A DNA stretch of 64,000 bases from Leptothrix discophora (lineage in GTDB: Bacteria > Pseudomonadota > Gammaproteobacteria > Burkholderiales > Burkholderiaceae_C). Location of the stretch: the NCBI RefSeq assembly GCF_030705305.1, contig NZ_JAUZEE010000002.1, positions 152,374 through 216,373 of the forward strand. The letters are read 5' to 3'. The translations under genes and the position numbers were made by a program. The notes beneath the pieces are model-generated. The model was not told the origin of the DNA. It ran no database searches and saw only the letters and a program-made list of their open reading frames with translations. Shown here piece by piece: positions 51,114-60,760 of the stretch. How positions within the stretch are numbered: the first letter of the stretch is position 1; each line of letters starts with the position of its first letter.

Positions 51114-52097
51114 ATGCACACCACTCGTCGCTCCATCCTTCGCCACGGCCTGCTGGCCGCCGGTCTCGCGGCCTCGCCGCTGCTCGTGCAGGCCCAGGCC
51201 TGGCCGGCCCGGCCGGTCCGCCTGATCGTGCCGTTCGCGCCTGGCGGCACCACCGACATCATTGCCCGCACGCTGGCCGAGAAGCTCGGCCCGGCGCTGG
51301 GCCAGACGGTGGTGGTCGAGAACAAGGCCGGCGGCGGCGGCATCATCGGCGCCGACCTGGTCGCCAAGGCCGCGCCGGACGGCTACACGCTGGCGATCGC
51401 CACGGTCTCGACCACGGCGGCCAACCCGGCCATCAACCCGCGCACGCCCTACAACCCGCTCACCGACTTCACGCCCATCATCAACGTGGCGGCCACGCCC
51501 AACGTGATCGCGGTGCATCCGACCTTCATCGCGCGGGACTACAAGACCTTCGTGCAGGTGCTCAAGAAGAGCCCCGGCCGCTACAGCTACTCCAGCTCGG
51601 GCACCGGCGGCATCGGCCATCTGCAGATGGAGCTGTACAAGAGCCTGGCCGGCGTCTTCGTGACCCACATCCCCTACCGCGGCGCCGGGCCGGCGCTCAA
51701 CGACACGGTGGCCGGCCAGGTGCCGATGATCTTCGACAACCTGCCCTCGGCCCTGCCCTTCATCAAGGACGGCCGGCTGGTGCCCATCGTCGTGGCCGCA
51801 CCGCAGCGGCTGGCCCAGCTGCCTGATGTGCCGACCTTCAAGGAGATCGGCCTGGAGCCGGTCAACCGCATGGCCTTCTACGGCATCCACGGTCCCAAGG
51901 GCATGAGCAAGGACGTGGTCGACAAGATCCACGCGGCCGTCAAGCAGGTGGCCGAGGACCCGGCCGTGCGCCAGCGCATCGAGGCCACCGGCTCGGTGCT
52001 GGTGCTCAACACGCCCGAGCAGTTCGCGGCCCAGATCAAGGCCGAGTTCGAGGTCTACAAGAAGGTCGTCGACCAGCAGAAGCTCAAGCTCGATTGA
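51114..52097 (+). CDS. Bug/TctC-family extracytoplasmic receptor
   Basis: The ATG at 51114 ([21 protein letters not shown]) follows GGGAGA and gives 327 residues, the normal Bug length. The signal peptide ends at LLVQAQ and starts with TTRRSIL, close to a Tat motif. The body shows [23 protein letters not shown] and [28 protein letters not shown], the most conserved parts of the tripartite tricarboxylate transporter receptors that are very numerous in Burkholderiales. Ligands are small carboxylates. No TctA/TctB genes are adjacent, which is common. Confidence 0.95.
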   Translation: MHTTRRSILRHGLLAAGLAASPLLVQAQAWPARPVRLIVPFAPGGTTDIIARTLAEKLGPALGQTVVVENKAGGGGIIGADLVAKAAPDGYTLAIATVSTTAANPAINPRTPYNPLTDFTPIINVAATPNVIAVHPTFIARDYKTFVQVLKKSPGRYSYSSSGTGGIGHLQMELYKSLAGVFVTHIPYRGAGPALNDTVAGQVPMIFDNLPSALPFIKDGRLVPIVVAAPQRLAQLPDVPTFKEIGLEPVNRMAFYGIHGPKGMSKDVVDKIHAAVKQVAEDPAVRQRIEATGSVLVLNTPEQFAAQIKAEFEVYKKVVDQQKLKLD

Positions 52098-52101
52098 ACC
52101 G

Positions 52102-53046
52102 ATGGCGGCGAGCTTGAAGCGGGCGGCGGCCCCGGTCGCCGCGGCGGTGCGTGCCGACGATCAGGCGGTGATCGACCGCTTCCTCGACGCACTCTGGCTC
52201 GAGGACGGCCTGTCGCGCAACACCCTGGCCGCCTATCGCCGCGACCTGCAGGGCCTGGCCTCGGGCCTGCAGGCGCAGGACGGCCGGCCGCTGCTGCTCG
52301 GTGCGCGCGAGCTGGACCTGATGGGCGTGATGGCCGCTCGCCATGCCCAGACCCGCGCCACCACCGCCAACCGCCGCCTGACGGTCTACCGGCGCTTCTA
52401 CCGCTGGGCGCTGCGCGAGTCGCTCTGCAGCGCCGACCCGACCCTCAAGCTGACGGCGGCGCGCCAGCCGCAGCGCCTGCCGCGCAGCCTGTCAGAAGGC
52501 CAGGTGGAGGCCTTGCTGGCCGCGCCCGAGGTCGACACCCCGCTGGGCCTGCGCGACCGCGCGATGTTCGAGCTGATGTACGGCGCCGGCCTGCGCGTGA
52601 GCGAGCTGGTGGGCGTGCGCCTGCTGCTGATCAACCTCGACGACCAGGTGCTGAAGGTGCTGGGCAAGGGCAGCAAGGAACGCCTCGTGCCCTTCGGCGA
52701 GGAGGCCCGCCACTGGCTGGTCCGCTACCTCGCCGAATCGCGCCCGGCGCTGCTGCAGGGCCGCCTGTGCGACGACCTGTTCGTGACCGTGCGCGGTGCC
52801 GGCATGACCCGCCAGATGGCCTGGAACCTCGTCAAGAAGCACGCCCGCACGGCCGGCATCACCGCGCCGCTGTCGCCCCACACGCTGCGCCATGCCTTCG
52901 CCACCCACCTGCTCAACCACGGCGCCGACCTGCGCGCCGTCCAGCTGCTGCTGGGCCATGCGGACATCTCGACGACCCAGATCTACACGCATGTGGCGCG
53001 TGAACGCCTGAAGGTGCTCCACGCCAAACATCACCCCAGAGGATGA
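52102..53046 (+). CDS. xerD: Site-specific tyrosine recombinase XerD
   Basis: The product has 314 residues. The N-terminal SAM-like domain (about 20-115) has IDRFLDALWLEDGLSRNTLAAYRRDL. The catalytic domain has the tyrosine recombinase residues Arg165 (GAGLRVSEL), Lys192, His260-xx-Arg263 (HTLRH), His286 (GHADI) and Tyr295 (QIYTHV). This is XerD rather than a phage integrase: length and sequence fit the chromosome-dimer resolution enzyme, and no phage genes lie nearby. It acts with XerC at dif under FtsK control. It follows the Bug gene by 4 bp. Confidence 0.93.
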   Translation: MAASLKRAAAPVAAAVRADDQAVIDRFLDALWLEDGLSRNTLAAYRRDLQGLASGLQAQDGRPLLLGARELDLMGVMAARHAQTRATTANRRLTVYRRFYRWALRESLCSADPTLKLTAARQPQRLPRSLSEGQVEALLAAPEVDTPLGLRDRAMFELMYGAGLRVSELVGVRLLLINLDDQVLKVLGKGSKERLVPFGEEARHWLVRYLAESRPALLQGRLCDDLFVTVRGAGMTRQMAWNLVKKHARTAGITAPLSPHTLRHAFATHLLNHGADLRAVQLLLGHADISTTQIYTHVARERLKVLHAKHHPRG

Positions 53047-53108
53047 CTGGGCGCCCTGATTCGCGTCGTTGCGCGACCGGGGATCAACGCGCGCCCGGGC
53101 CGAGCGCC

Positions 53109-53177
53109 GGGCCGCCCCAAGCTGGCCCGGACCCCCTTGGGGGGTGGTCGCGCGTACACGCGTGACCGGGGGCCGAC
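53109..53177. repeat. Candidate dispersed intergenic repeat/terminator of Burkholderiales type
   Basis: Between the convergent xerD and ABC permease genes. The stretch has GCCGCCCCAAG, then ACCCCCTTGGGGGGT (53131-53145), which folds as a short GC stem, and a second palindrome CGCGTACACGCG. Elements of the form CCCAAG...CCCCCTTGGGGGG are common between convergent genes in this order. It probably terminates both transcripts. Confidence 0.45.
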
Positions 53178-53179
53178 AT

Positions 53180-53932
53180 TCACCGCCCGCGCAGATGCGC
53201 CGGGGCCTCCAGCCGCTTCGCGAAGGCCGACAGGGCCAGGGTCAGGATCAGGTAGATCAGCGAGATCGCCAGGTAGGGCTCCCAGTAGCGGGAGTAGGCA
53301 CCGGCCACGGTGCGGGCGGCCAGGGCCAGCTCGGCCAGGCCGATGGCCGAGACCAGCGACGAGTCCTTGATCAGCGTGACGCCCTCGTTGACCAGCGCCG
53401 GCACCATGCGGCGGAAGGCCTGCGGCAGGATCACGAAGCGCATCGCCTGCGCATGCGTCAGGCCGAGGCTGTAGCCGGCCTGGGTCTGGCCGCGGTGGAT
53501 GCTCTGGATGCCGGCGCGGAAGATCTCGCTGATGTAGGCGCCCGCGTTCAGGCTCAGCGCCAGGCAGCCCGAGAAGAAGGCACCGTGCTCCTGACGGAAG
53601 GTGCGGGCCGCCTCACCGGCCAGCAGCAGGCCGTGGTCCGGGTGGATCAGCGCGGGCATCAGCGCGAAGTGGACCAGCAGGATCTGCACGAACAGCGGCG
53701 TGCCGCGGAAGAAGGTGACGTAGCCGACGGTCAGTCCGCGCAGCAGCCGCATGCCCCAGCGCGCGGCCACGCCGCGCGGCGGCGGTGCGTCGCCCGAGCT
53801 GCTGACCAGGCCGAACACGACACCGAGTGCCAGGCCGGCACCGATCGCCACCAGCGTGAGCTTGATGGTCATCAGCACGCCTTCGACGAACAACGGGCCA
53901 TAGCCGGCCAGGATTTCCCAACGCAGATCCAC
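53180..53932 (-). CDS. Polar amino acid ABC transporter permease
   Basis: I prefer the GTG at 53932 (V/M-DLRWEILAGYGPLFVEGVLMTIKLTL) because GGAGA lies 7 bases upstream; an ATG 18 codons further would add an unlikely tail. The product has 250 residues and about five or six hydrophobic helices. The HisM/GltK-type signature is YVTFFRGTPLFVQILL, and the EAA-loop is IHRGQTQAGYSLGLTHAQAMRFVILPQAFRRMVP. It forms the channel for the binding protein encoded just upstream on the same strand. No ATPase gene is in the neighbourhood, so that subunit must come from elsewhere. Confidence 0.88.
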   Translation of the reverse strand: MDLRWEILAGYGPLFVEGVLMTIKLTLVAIGAGLALGVVFGLVSSSGDAPPPRGVAARWGMRLLRGLTVGYVTFFRGTPLFVQILLVHFALMPALIHPDHGLLLAGEAARTFRQEHGAFFSGCLALSLNAGAYISEIFRAGIQSIHRGQTQAGYSLGLTHAQAMRFVILPQAFRRMVPALVNEGVTLIKDSSLVSAIGLAELALAARTVAGAYSRYWEPYLAISLIYLILTLALSAFAKRLEAPAHLRGR

Positions 53933-54067
53933 TTGCAGTCTCCAGTTCGAGTGCGCCTGGCGCCACCTGGGCGCGGTGCGGCGCACCTTGATCGGGCGCC
54001 AGTTTAGGCGGGCACACCTGCTGCAAAAGCCGGGCCGACCCGGGTAGACGCTGCCGGCGCGGACATG

Positions 54068-54093
54068 AAAAAGGCGGACCCGAAGGTCCGCCT
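54068..54093 (-). terminator. Rho-independent terminator of the binding-protein gene
   Basis: A perfect 9-bp stem AGGCGGACC/GGTCCGCCT with a 4-base loop. Read on the minus strand it is followed by TTTTT, 62 bp after the stop codon of the upstream binding-protein gene. It would reduce transcription into the permease gene. Confidence 0.8.
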
Positions 54094-54154
54094 GCTGGCT
54101 TCGTTCACGTGGACGGCTGGCGACCGGCTGGCGGCCCCAGGCGTCCGTCGGGAC

Positions 54155-55006
54155 TTACTTCGAGGCCGCTGCGGCCGCCGCAGCCGGAGCCGCGCCGAAG
54201 TAGGTCGCGAAGATCTTGTCGTAGCTGCCGTCGGCCTTGATGTCGGCCAGGCCCTTGTTGATCTTCTCGAGCAGCTCGGTGTTGCCCTTCTTCACGGCGA
54301 TGCCGTACTGCTCGGGCGCGAAGCTGGTCTTGTCGGCGACGGTCTTGAACTTGTCGGCCGGGTTGTTGGCGACGTAGTGGATGACCACGCCGTTGTCGGC
54401 CACGACGGCGTCGACGCCGCCCGACTGCAGTTCCTTGAGCGCCAGCGGGGTCGACTCGAAGCGCTTGACGTTGGTGCTGGTCTTGCCCAGCAGCTTGGTC
54501 ACGACCTCGTCGCCGGTGGTGCCGGTCTGCACGCCGACCTTGAGCTTCTTCAGGTCACCGAACTTGGCGACCTTGGAGGTCTCCTTGACGGCGATCAGCT
54601 GCTCGGCGTCGAAGTAGGGCGCGCTGAAGTCCATCGTCTGCTTGCGCTCGTCGGTGATCGTGATCGACGAGATCAGCGCATCACGGTCGCCTTGCTGCAG
54701 GCTGTTGAAGATGCCTTCCCACGGCGTGTTGACGAACTTGATCTCGAAGCCGCCCTTGGCCGCCACGGCGGTCAGGATGTCCATCGAGAAGCCGACGATC
54801 TCGCCCTTCTCGTTCTGCGACTCGAAGGGCGCGTAGGCCGCGTCGGTGCCGATCACGTAGACCTTGGCCGGCGGCGGGGGCGGCGGTGCCGAGGCGGCGG
54901 CGGCGGCCGGTGCGGCCTCTTCCTTCTTGCCGCAGGCGACGAGCACCAGGGCAGCGGCGGCGAAGCCGGCGGTCTTCAGGAAACGACGGGTGGTCCAGCG
55001 AGTCAT
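54155..55006 (-). CDS. Polar amino acid-binding lipoprotein of an ABC transporter
   Basis: The product has 283 residues. The start MTRWTTRRFLKTAGFAAAALVLVACGKK combines a full twin-arginine motif (TRRFLK) with a lipobox (LVAC), so a Tat-exported lipoprotein is predicted. After an Ala/Pro linker, the SBP_bac_3 domain starts at VYVIGTDAAYAPFESQNEKGEIVGFSMDI and has ISSITITDERKQTMDFSAPYFDAEQ and LQSGGVDAVVADNGVVIHY. It binds a polar amino acid in the periplasm. The likely partner permease lies downstream beyond a terminator. Confidence 0.92.
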   Translation of the reverse strand: MTRWTTRRFLKTAGFAAAALVLVACGKKEEAAPAAAAASAPPPPPPAKVYVIGTDAAYAPFESQNEKGEIVGFSMDILTAVAAKGGFEIKFVNTPWEGIFNSLQQGDRDALISSITITDERKQTMDFSAPYFDAEQLIAVKETSKVAKFGDLKKLKVGVQTGTTGDEVVTKLLGKTSTNVKRFESTPLALKELQSGGVDAVVADNGVVIHYVANNPADKFKTVADKTSFAPEQYGIAVKKGNTELLEKINKGLADIKADGSYDKIFATYFGAAPAAAAAAASK

Positions 55007-55111
55007 GGGTGTCCTTGGATGGATGGGATCAAGGTTGCCGGGGCGTACACGACGCGGCCGGCGACTGGATCGGGAAGTGTATCGGCCTGTTCCGAACGGC
55101 CTGGTCGGCGC

Positions 55112-56140
55112 TCACTGCACCGTGCCGGTCCCGCCGGCCTGCGACACGACCGGGCTGAACAGCGCGGCCGCGTCGATCGGGTCGAAGGTGTACTGGATGC
55201 CGCAGAACTCGCAGCCGACCTCGACGTGGCCACGCTCGGCCAGCACGCTCTCGACCTCGTCGCGGCCCAGGCCGTTGAGCATGCGCGCGACCCGCTCGCG
55301 CGAGCAGGTGCAGGCAAAGCGCGGATGCTGCGGCTCGAAGCGGCGCAGGTCCTCTTCCCAGAACAGACGGCGAAGGATGGTGTCGACGTCCAGCGTCAGC
55401 AGCTCCTCGCGCTTGAGCGTGGCCGCCAGCATCGCGATGCGGTTGTAGTGCTCGTTCAGGCCAATCTCCTCCTCGTTGCTGCGCCCGCCGCTGGCGGTGC
55501 CGCCTTCGAGGTTCTTCTCGCCCTGCACCGGCAGGCGCTGGATCAGCAGCCCGGCGGCGACGCGGTCGTCGGCGGCCAGCACCAGGCGGGTGTCGAGCTG
55601 CTCGGACTGCAGCATGTAGTGCTCCAGCACCTCCGACAGCTGCTGCAGCGGCTCGCGCTGGTCACCGTGCAGCGGCACCACGCCCTGGTACGGCGTCTGG
55701 CCGGGCTTGCGGTCCTTCGGGTCCAGCGTGATGGCGCAGCGGCCCTGGCCGTTGACGTTGAGCAGCGCCTCCACGCCGGCACCCTCGGCGACCTCGCCGA
55801 TGACCGTCGCGGTGGCGCGCAGGCCCAGCTCGGGCTGGACCTCGGCGACCGCCATGCGCACCGGGCCGTCGCCCTGCATCTGCAGGATCAGCGCACCGTT
55901 GAACTTGATGTTGGCCTGCATCAGCGTGGCCGCCACGCTCATCTCGCCGAGCAGCCGGCGCACCGGCTCGGGGTAGCCGCCGGCAGCCTCGCGGCGCGCC
56001 AGCATCTCGGTCCAGGCGCCGGTCAGGCGCACCAGGATGCCGCGCACCGGCAGGCCCTCGAACAGGAACTTGTGCAGCTCGCCGCCGTCGACCGGCTCGG
56101 TCTCCAGCGTGACGTGTTCTGGGTGATTCGCTCGTGCCAT
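55112..56140 (-). CDS. hslO: Redox-regulated chaperone Hsp33
   Basis: The product has 342 residues, somewhat longer than E. coli Hsp33 (about 290). The C-terminal redox zinc site is intact as Cys277-x-Cys279 and Cys310-xx-Cys313 (CTC and CEFC). The N-terminal domain has the family stretch RRLLGEMSVAATLMQANIKFNGALILQMQGDGPVRMAVAEV. On oxidation it becomes a holdase chaperone against hypochlorite and peroxide stress. It lies 10 bp downstream of the gamma-carbonic anhydrase gene on the same strand. Confidence 0.95.
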   Translation of the reverse strand: MARANHPEHVTLETEPVDGGELHKFLFEGLPVRGILVRLTGAWTEMLARREAAGGYPEPVRRLLGEMSVAATLMQANIKFNGALILQMQGDGPVRMAVAEVQPELGLRATATVIGEVAEGAGVEALLNVNGQGRCAITLDPKDRKPGQTPYQGVVPLHGDQREPLQQLSEVLEHYMLQSEQLDTRLVLAADDRVAAGLLIQRLPVQGEKNLEGGTASGGRSNEEEIGLNEHYNRIAMLAATLKREELLTLDVDTILRRLFWEEDLRRFEPQHPRFACTCSRERVARMLNGLGRDEVESVLAERGHVEVGCEFCGIQYTFDPIDAAALFSPVVSQAGGTGTVQ

Positions 56141-56150
56141 GTCGGGGCCC

Positions 56151-56675
56151 TCAGCCGATGTTCTTGAGTTGCGTCGCGTAGCGCTGCGCGTTGGCGACGT
56201 AGTTGGCGGCGCTGCGCGCCAGGCCGGCCCGTTGCTCGGGCGTCAGCTCGCGTACCACCCGGGCCGGGCTGCCGACGATCAGGCTGCCGTCCGGAAAGGT
56301 CTTGCCCTCGGTCACCAGCGCGCCTGCGCCAACGATGCAGTCGCGCCCGATCACCGCGCCGTTGAGCACCACCGCGCCGATGCCGATCAGGCTGCCGTCG
56401 CCGATGGTGCAGCCGTGCAGCATGACCTGGTGGCCGACGGTCACGCCCTCGCCGATGGTCAGCGGCTTGCCCTCGTCGGTGTGCAGCACGCTGTTGTCCT
56501 GGATGTTGCTGTGCCGGCCGATGCGGATCGGCTCGTTGTCGCCACGCACGACCGCGCCGAACCAGACGCTGCTGCCCTCGGCCATCTCGACCCGGCCGAT
56601 CACCGTGGCGTTCGGGGCGACGAAGGCGTCGGGAGCGATCTGCGGCGTGACGTCGCCGAGCTGGTAGAGGGGCAT
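56151..56675 (-). CDS. Gamma-carbonic anhydrase-like protein (YrdA/PaaY family)
   Basis: The ATG at 56675 ([27 protein letters not shown]) gives 174 residues. It has left-handed beta-helix hexapeptides and the metal-site histidines in [29 protein letters not shown]. The family forms zinc- or iron-bound trimers; some act as carbonic anhydrases and some as thioesterases, so the function is uncertain. A minus-strand TACAAT at 56732-56737, 57 bp upstream of the start, may be the -10 box. It is co-directional with hslO. Confidence 0.9.
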   Translation of the reverse strand: MPLYQLGDVTPQIAPDAFVAPNATVIGRVEMAEGSSVWFGAVVRGDNEPIRIGRHSNIQDNSVLHTDEGKPLTIGEGVTVGHQVMLHGCTIGDGSLIGIGAVVLNGAVIGRDCIVGAGALVTEGKTFPDGSLIVGSPARVVRELTPEQRAGLARSAANYVANAQRYATQLKNIG

Positions 56676-56740
56676 GGGGGGTTCCTGTTCGGGCCTCGCG
56701 CACGCCGGGTGGCGTCGGGCCAAAAGGCAAAATTGTAGGG

Positions 56741-57538
56741 ATGACGCTGAGACAGCTGGCCCTGGAGGCCTTGGTGATGCCCGATCCTGCGGCCAAGGTG
56801 CGCGCGGTGCACGCGCTCTGGCAGGCCGCCGAGGGGCTGCCGCTGGACGTCGACGCCGTGCTCGCCGAACCGGCCGGCCTGCCCGGTCGTCCGAACCGCC
56901 CGCGGCTGGTCGCGCCCAAGGACGTGCCGACCCGCTCGCCCCACACCCCCGAGGGCCGCGCCGCGCTGCTGCACGCGATCGCGCACATCGAGTTCAACGC
57001 GATCAACCTGGCGCTGGATGCCGTCTGGCGCTTCCCCGGCCTGCCGCGGGCCTACTACCTCGACTGGCTGCGGGTGGCCGACGAGGAGGCCACCCACCAC
57101 ATGCTGCTGGCCGGGCACCTGGCCACGCTGGGCCATGCCTACGGCGACTTCCCCGGCCATGACGGCCTGTGGACGATGACCTGGCGCACCCGCGACGACT
57201 TCATCGCCCGCATGGCGCTGGTGCCGCGCACGCTGGAGGCGCGCGGCCTGGACGCGACGCCGCCGATCCAGGCCAAGCTGCGGCGGGCCGGCGACCTGCG
57301 CGCGGTGGCGATCCTCGACGTCATCCTGCGCGACGAGGTCGGCCACGTCGCCATCGGCAACCGCTGGTACCGCTGGGCCTGCGAACGCGCCGGCGAGGAC
57401 CCGCTGACGCTCTACCCGACGCTGGTCGCGCGGCACCGGGCGCCGCCGCTGCGACCGCCGCTGAACCGCGAGGCCCGCTTGCGCGCGGGCTTCAGCGAGG
57501 CCGAGCTGGCCTGGCTCGAATCGCCTGACGGGCTCTGA
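56741..57538 (+). CDS. DUF455 ferritin-like protein
   Basis: The product has 265 residues and the family start [26 protein letters not shown]. Glu and His residues typical of a ferritin-like diiron four-helix bundle recur in [31 protein letters not shown] and [15 protein letters not shown]. The function of the family is not established; relatives sit near tRNA-modifying and oxidative genes. The ATG lies directly after GTAGGG, which leaves no normal spacing for a ribosome site, so translation initiation is unusual or the start is leaderless. Confidence 0.88.
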   Translation: MTLRQLALEALVMPDPAAKVRAVHALWQAAEGLPLDVDAVLAEPAGLPGRPNRPRLVAPKDVPTRSPHTPEGRAALLHAIAHIEFNAINLALDAVWRFPGLPRAYYLDWLRVADEEATHHMLLAGHLATLGHAYGDFPGHDGLWTMTWRTRDDFIARMALVPRTLEARGLDATPPIQAKLRRAGDLRAVAILDVILRDEVGHVAIGNRWYRWACERAGEDPLTLYPTLVARHRAPPLRPPLNREARLRAGFSEAELAWLESPDGL

Positions 57539-57558
57539 ACGGCTCGGCTCTGATCGGC

Positions 57559-58161
57559 TCAGAGCGGTTGCAGGAAGTAGCGCTTGAGGCCGGCCAGGAT
57601 CATCTCGACGGCGACGGCGGTCAGCACCAGGCCCATCAGCTTCTCGATCGCCGACACCATCGACGCGCCGAGCCACACCCGGATCTTCTCGGCCAGCAGC
57701 AGCACCGTCGCGCAGATCACCATCGCGGCGGTCAGCGCACCGGCCCAGTCCAGCAGCCGCTCGGGCTGACGCGAGGCCAGCAGCAGCACCGTGGCCATCG
57801 CCGAAGGCCCGGCCAGCAGCGGCACCGCGAGCGGGAAGATGAAGGGCTCGCGCCCCGTGTCGTCGCTGCCGTAGATCTCCGAGCCACCCTTGAAGATCAT
57901 GCGGATGGCAATGATGATGAGGATCACCCCGCCGGCCACTTCAAGCGAGCGCTCCGACAGGCGCATCAGCGTCAGGAAGTGCTGCCCGCCGACCATGAAC
58001 AGCGCCAGCACCGCGAACGCGATGCATGCCTCCCGCAGGGCCACCCGCGTGCGCCGCTCCGGCGTCACGCCGCGCAGCACCGAGATGAAGATGGGGATGC
58101 TGCCGAGCGGGTCCAGCACGAGCAGCAGGAGGACGAGGGCGGAGGTGAAGCTGTGGTCCAT
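57559..58161 (-). CDS. MarC family inner-membrane protein
   Basis: The ATG at 58161 (MDHSFTSALVLLLLVLDPLGSIPIFISVLRG) gives 200 residues with six hydrophobic helices. The DPLGSIPIF motif in helix 1 and PLAVPLLAGPSAMATVLLL in the middle are MarC hallmarks. MarC proteins have no assigned substrate; earlier links to antibiotic resistance were not confirmed. It converges with the DUF455 gene across 20 bp. Confidence 0.92.
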   Translation of the reverse strand: MDHSFTSALVLLLLVLDPLGSIPIFISVLRGVTPERRTRVALREACIAFAVLALFMVGGQHFLTLMRLSERSLEVAGGVILIIIAIRMIFKGGSEIYGSDDTGREPFIFPLAVPLLAGPSAMATVLLLASRQPERLLDWAGALTAAMVICATVLLLAEKIRVWLGASMVSAIEKLMGLVLTAVAVEMILAGLKRYFLQPL

Positions 58162-58283
58162 GGGGCGGGATTGTGGCGGAGGGCTGCGCCGCGGCGCGGG
58201 CCGAACGGAGGGTATGCGGGCGCGAGAACCACATGAATCGGTCACTTGCCAGGTGCAAATTCGCATCGATAGACTCGTCCGCC

Positions 58284-58424
58284 ATGCTCACCGACAACAT
58301 CCTGAACGTGCTTGGATTGGTGTTTGTCGCCTACTGCGTCGGCTTGTTCGTCATCTTCTCGATTGGCTATCTTTCCCTCGGCCGCGTGGAATCAGACGAC
58401 GAACTCGAAGAGCCGGACGACTGA
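58284..58424 (+). CDS. Small single-span membrane protein
   Basis: A 46-residue frame from the ATG at 58284. It has one strong hydrophobic helix (VLGLVFVAYCVGLFVIFSIGYLSLG) and an acidic tail ESDDELEEPDD. No known family is recognised, and no strong ribosome site is visible. The clear amphipathic-to-acidic layout and intact frame suggest a real small protein, but this is uncertain. Confidence 0.45.
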   Translation: MLTDNILNVLGLVFVAYCVGLFVIFSIGYLSLGRVESDDELEEPDD

Positions 58425-58435
58425 CACGAGTCATT

Positions 58436-58524
58436 CGGGCCCATCTCCGCTGACGCAGGGCAGCCGGCACAGCCGGTCGGATGACCGTGTTGGAACGGTC
58501 GATCCCCGCTCACGCGGGGCAGCC
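58436..58524 (-). CRISPR. Two-repeat type I-E-like CRISPR remnant
   Basis: The unit at 58496-58524, read on the minus strand, contains CCCCGCGTGAGCGGGGAT, the core of type I-E repeats, and ends in ACCG as they do. A degenerate copy lies at 58436-58465 with several point changes in the stem. The 30-bp piece between them would be the single spacer, and the start-to-start distance is 60. No third repeat, leader or cas gene is visible within the window. It may be a relic or a solitary array end. Confidence 0.5.
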
Positions 58525-58783
58525 TCGCTCAAGGACACCCACCCTGCGGGCGAACCGTCCCGGCTGCCTTTGACCCTGTCCATGCGCTTGCTCCCAACCC
58601 GTGCAGGGGGCATCGCATCCGTGCCGGTTCATGGACTGAACCTGTCGTGTCGGACCTGCTCCCCTGGAAGGTCGCAGGCTAGGCAGCTTGCGCGGTGCTG
58701 CCAGCTACTTGAAACAGTAGTTTTTGCGTTCTCGAAACGCTTCGGATCGTGAGCGGCGGGGGTCGACCTCAGGCCGATGCACG
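58525..58783. other. Non-coding stretch without recognisable features
   Basis: Between the CRISPR-like repeats and the hypothetical gene. Apart from GC-rich segments and no convincing further CRISPR units, I see nothing in it. Confidence 0.4.
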
Positions 58784-59254
58784 TCAGGCATGGCGGCCCG
58801 CCCTCAATGTCTCGAACAGCCTCGCCTCACACGCCCCATCCCCGCACCGCCCGCAGGCATGTCGCCAGACAGGCCGCTGCCCGCGATCCCCGTGTTCATC
58901 GAGGCTCCGGGCCGCGCGCCGTGCCCGCCAAGTGGCGCCAGCCGCATCGGCATGGCCCGCCGCAGGCCCTGACAGCACCGCGTGTTCGACGCCCGCGCGG
59001 AACATCGCCGAGCGCAGCGCCGAGTCCGCTGGCGTGGCGCGGCCGTCGAGCGGGCCGTCGATGGGGCCGATCAGCACGAAGAAGACGCCCGCCGGCCAGT
59101 CCGGCGCATGGCCGGCGAGGATCGCCTGCGCGAGCGGGGATGCGTCAAGAACGTCGTGTTGGTCGGCTTTCCCGTCGATCAGCGCCTGTCGCAGTCGCGC
59201 ACAGGCCGCCGGATCGGGGCCGATGACCGCGAGGCGCTCGGCGGCGGCGGTCAT
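58784..59254 (-). CDS. Hypothetical protein downstream of argH
   Basis: A 156-residue frame starting MTAAAERLAVIGPDPAACARLRQAL, 20 bp after the argH stop codon, so likely in the same transcript. It has an N-terminal alpha/beta look with FFVLIGPIDGP near the middle, and a Cys-rich end CGRCGDGACEARLFETL. I do not recognise a family. Base usage is coding-like. The two Cys pairs suggest a metal or disulfide site. Function unknown. Confidence 0.55.
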   Translation of the reverse strand: MTAAAERLAVIGPDPAACARLRQALIDGKADQHDVLDASPLAQAILAGHAPDWPAGVFFVLIGPIDGPLDGRATPADSALRSAMFRAGVEHAVLSGPAAGHADAAGATWRARRAARSLDEHGDRGQRPVWRHACGRCGDGACEARLFETLRAGRHA

Positions 59255-59274
59255 CGGTGCATCGCGAGGGGGGC

Positions 59275-60705
<1,431 letters not shown>

Positions 60706-60740
60706 GGCGCGTTGGCGATGCTTTTGGGGAGAATGTCGAG

Positions 60741-60746
60741 ATTGTA
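60741..60746 (-). promoter_or_regulatory. Candidate -10 box of argH
   Basis: TACAAT read on the minus strand, 36 bp before the argH ATG in the 55-bp divergent gap; a weak TCGGAC lies 16 bp further upstream as a -35 candidate. By eye only. Confidence 0.35.
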
Positions 60747-60760
60747 GGGAGCCCCTTCCG

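Noticed and set aside
52102-53046. Phage-type integrase marking a genomic island
   Set aside because: Sequence, length and context fit XerD; no att-like repeats, tRNA or phage genes were seen.
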